Source: Deltaproteobacteria bacterium (GTDB lineage Bacteria > Desulfobacterota > Syntrophorhabdia > Syntrophorhabdales > Syntrophorhabdaceae). Taken from it: DNA of 64,000 nucleotides. The stretch lies in NCBI GenBank assembly GCA_022711595.1, contig JAKLET010000001.1:124001-188000 (forward strand). The letters run 5' to 3'. Every line of letters begins with the position of its first letter. The stretch's first letter is position 1. Made by a program: the position numbers and the translations under genes. Shown piece after piece: positions 62,785-64,000 of this stretch. Under the pieces are notes generated by a model. It saw only the letters and a list, made by a program, of their open reading frames with translations, had not been told where the DNA came from and did not search any database.

Positions 62785-63837
62785 CTACCTTCGTATGAAA
62801 AACCCTCCCGGCATTTCCTCCACGACGTTCTTCATCGTCAGTCTCGTAAGCACCGACATAACCTCTCTCGTATCCATATCGCTTCTTTCTATTACCTCAT
62901 CTGCATGGACTTTTTCAAATCCTATCAGAGAATAGACCTTCTTTTCCTCATCCGCAAGACTTACCGCTTCCTGCTTCGCCGGGAGAGAGATGCCCGGGAA
63001 ACATGTCGAAAGGACATCCCCGATGCCGTCGACGAGTTTTGCGCCTTCCTTTATGAGCCTGTTGGACCCCGCATGACCTTCACGGAAAACGCTCCCCGGC
63101 ACCGCCATGACCTCCCTGCCATAATCGAGGGCAAGCCGTGCGGTGATGAGGGACCCGCTGCGGCCTGATGCCTCCACCACGAGGACCCCCCTTGACAGCC
63201 CCGCTATGATCCGGTTCCGCTCCGGAAAATGGCGGGGAACCGGCGGTTCACCGGGCCCGTATTCCGTCAGGATCAGGCCTTCCCGGCCAATTTTCTCAAA
63301 AAGGATGCCGTTTTCAGGCGGATAACAGATGTCCAGCCCGCATCCCAGCACCGCTACCGTCTTCCCGGCGCCCGTAAGGGCCCCTGCATGGGCGGATGTA
63401 TCGATACCCCGCGCGAGGCCGCTCACTGTAGTGATCCCGGCGGATGAAAGCGCCTCCCCGGCCTTCCGCGCGAGGTTCATGCCCTCCCGGGATGCCTTAC
63501 GCGACCCCACGACGGCAAGCGCCAGCGGCCCCGGGAGCAGCACTCCTTTCTGGTAGAGGACGACGGGCGCGTCAGGTATGTGCCTGAGCAGTTCCGGGTA
63601 ATCATCATCCCTTATGGTGATAACCCTGGCCCCGATCTTTTCAAGGGACTCCAGGTCCCTTTCTATCCCCTTCCAGTCGTTGAAACGTGCTGCGATCCCG
63701 GCGGGGGCCGCAGCGGGTCCCCTCCCGGGCTTAAAGAGGGACTCCACGTTCTCAAACATCTCGCAAAGCTGGCGTTTCGCGAGGCGGTCAAGGCCCCTGA
63801 TGCGGGAAAGCGCTATAAGGGCCCTTTTCTCATCCAT
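62785..63837 (-). CDS. dprA: DNA-processing protein DprA/Smf
   Basis: 350 aa; Rossmann-fold DprA domain VGSRKASREG, TTVSGLARGIDTSAH, GCGLDICYPPEN, and C-terminal winged helix. Loads RecA on incoming ssDNA in natural transformation. Starts 9 nt after the preceding gene. Confidence 0.94.
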   Translation of the reverse strand: MDEKRALIALSRIRGLDRLAKRQLCEMFENVESLFKPGRGPAAAPAGIAARFNDWKGIERDLESLEKIGARVITIRDDDYPELLRHIPDAPVVLYQKGVLLPGPLALAVVGSRKASREGMNLARKAGEALSSAGITTVSGLARGIDTSAHAGALTGAGKTVAVLGCGLDICYPPENGILFEKIGREGLILTEYGPGEPPVPRHFPERNRIIAGLSRGVLVVEASGRSGSLITARLALDYGREVMAVPGSVFREGHAGSNRLIKEGAKLVDGIGDVLSTCFPGISLPAKQEAVSLADEEKKVYSLIGFEKVHADEVIERSDMDTREVMSVLTRLTMKNVVEEMPGGFFIRR

Positions 63838-63846
63838 TTCGTTCCT

Positions 63847-64000
63847 TCACTGTTTCCCGCTTTCTTTTTTCCAGAGCATTGAAGAATAATGGGAAAGCGA
63901 GGCGTAGAATTCCCGTGCCATGAGGGACCTCGAAAGGCCGTCGCGCCACCACTTGTCCCTCTGGAAATATGTGACCTGTACGGGTTTGATCATGTAAAAG
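63847..64000 (-). CDS. Unknown protein (C-terminal part, truncated by window edge)
   Basis: Only the last ~51 codons are here, ending ...SSMLWKKESGKQ at 63847-63849, with RDKWWRDGLSRSL upstream. No family recognised. It is 9 nt upstream of dprA, so it is first in, or within, the dprA-topA-trmFO operon. Confidence 0.6.
   Translation of the reverse strand, partial: FYMIKPVQVTYFQRDKWWRDGLSRSLMAREFYASLSHYSSMLWKKESGKQ

Overview
The window suggests a strictly anaerobic, probably syntrophic bacterium of the former Deltaproteobacteria; the gene set resembles Syntrophorhabdus-type organisms (inferred from content, no search was run). The signs are: the C-terminal part of a benzoate-CoA-ligase-like enzyme at the left edge; a Tat-exported flavoprotein reductase with a seven-haem cytochrome; a large HdrA-like flavoprotein with an MvhD-ferredoxin fusion; a selenocysteine formate dehydrogenase; a stand-alone Ni-CO dehydrogenase; and a B12-dependent (class II) ribonucleotide reductase. 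No rRNA, tRNA, IS element, prophage or CRISPR array was recognised.

Layout. 1-3.6 kb: aryl/acyl-CoA ligase end, then flavoprotein, cytochrome and tatA behind a sigma-54-like promoter. 3.6-7.3 kb: a minus-strand island (ankyrin protein and two membrane proteins) bracketed by two paralogous secreted proteins with matching promoters. 7.4-14.4 kb: chagasin-like lipoprotein, lipoprotein, hybrid histidine kinase with a periplasmic binding domain, zinc-ribbon protein, tcdA-tatD, PhoU-like protein. 14.6-18 kb: pstSCAB. 18-18.9 kb: two identical 165-nt structured repeats with leader peptides and terminators. 18.9-23 kb: hdrA-mvhD. 23-29.3 kb: lytic transglycosylase, SYLF protein, RRM protein, two SlyD-like FKBPs, Sec-fdhA. 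29.6-39.8 kb: YihY, orphan LivK-like binding protein, nrdJ, two UspA, MFS pump, ribosomal protein bTHX, PqiC-like lipoprotein, M50 protease, DUF2569. 40-44 kb: fusA-birA-coaX. 44-55 kb: enoyl-CoA hydratase, Cache protein, symporter with a 39-aa partner, MetE-like protein, selenocysteine thioredoxin, CNT-type transporter, MFS, cooS, PC4. 55-64 kb: rarA, pilC, bioB and a dprA-topA-trmFO operon.

How the parts fit: formate dehydrogenase, HdrA-MvhD and CooS are low-potential electron-handling modules of the kind used to dispose of electrons as formate or H2 during syntrophic oxidation of aromatic or fatty acids (inference). Two genes are each interrupted by one in-frame UGA followed by a SECIS-like hairpin carrying a GGUC loop: fdhA (UGA at 28193-28195) and a thioredoxin-fold protein with a Sec-x-x-Cys motif (UGA at 49323-49325). 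Both would be miscalled as broken genes by standard annotation.

The most unusual non-coding signal is a family of gene-end spacers built from degenerate 9-nt units (variants of GGTTTSTMT or TTGAACSGT) arranged as long, imperfect, 9-nt-phased inverted repeats. They occur at more than ten places, mostly between convergent genes. A separate 133-bp inverted-repeat element overlaps the coaX stop codon.
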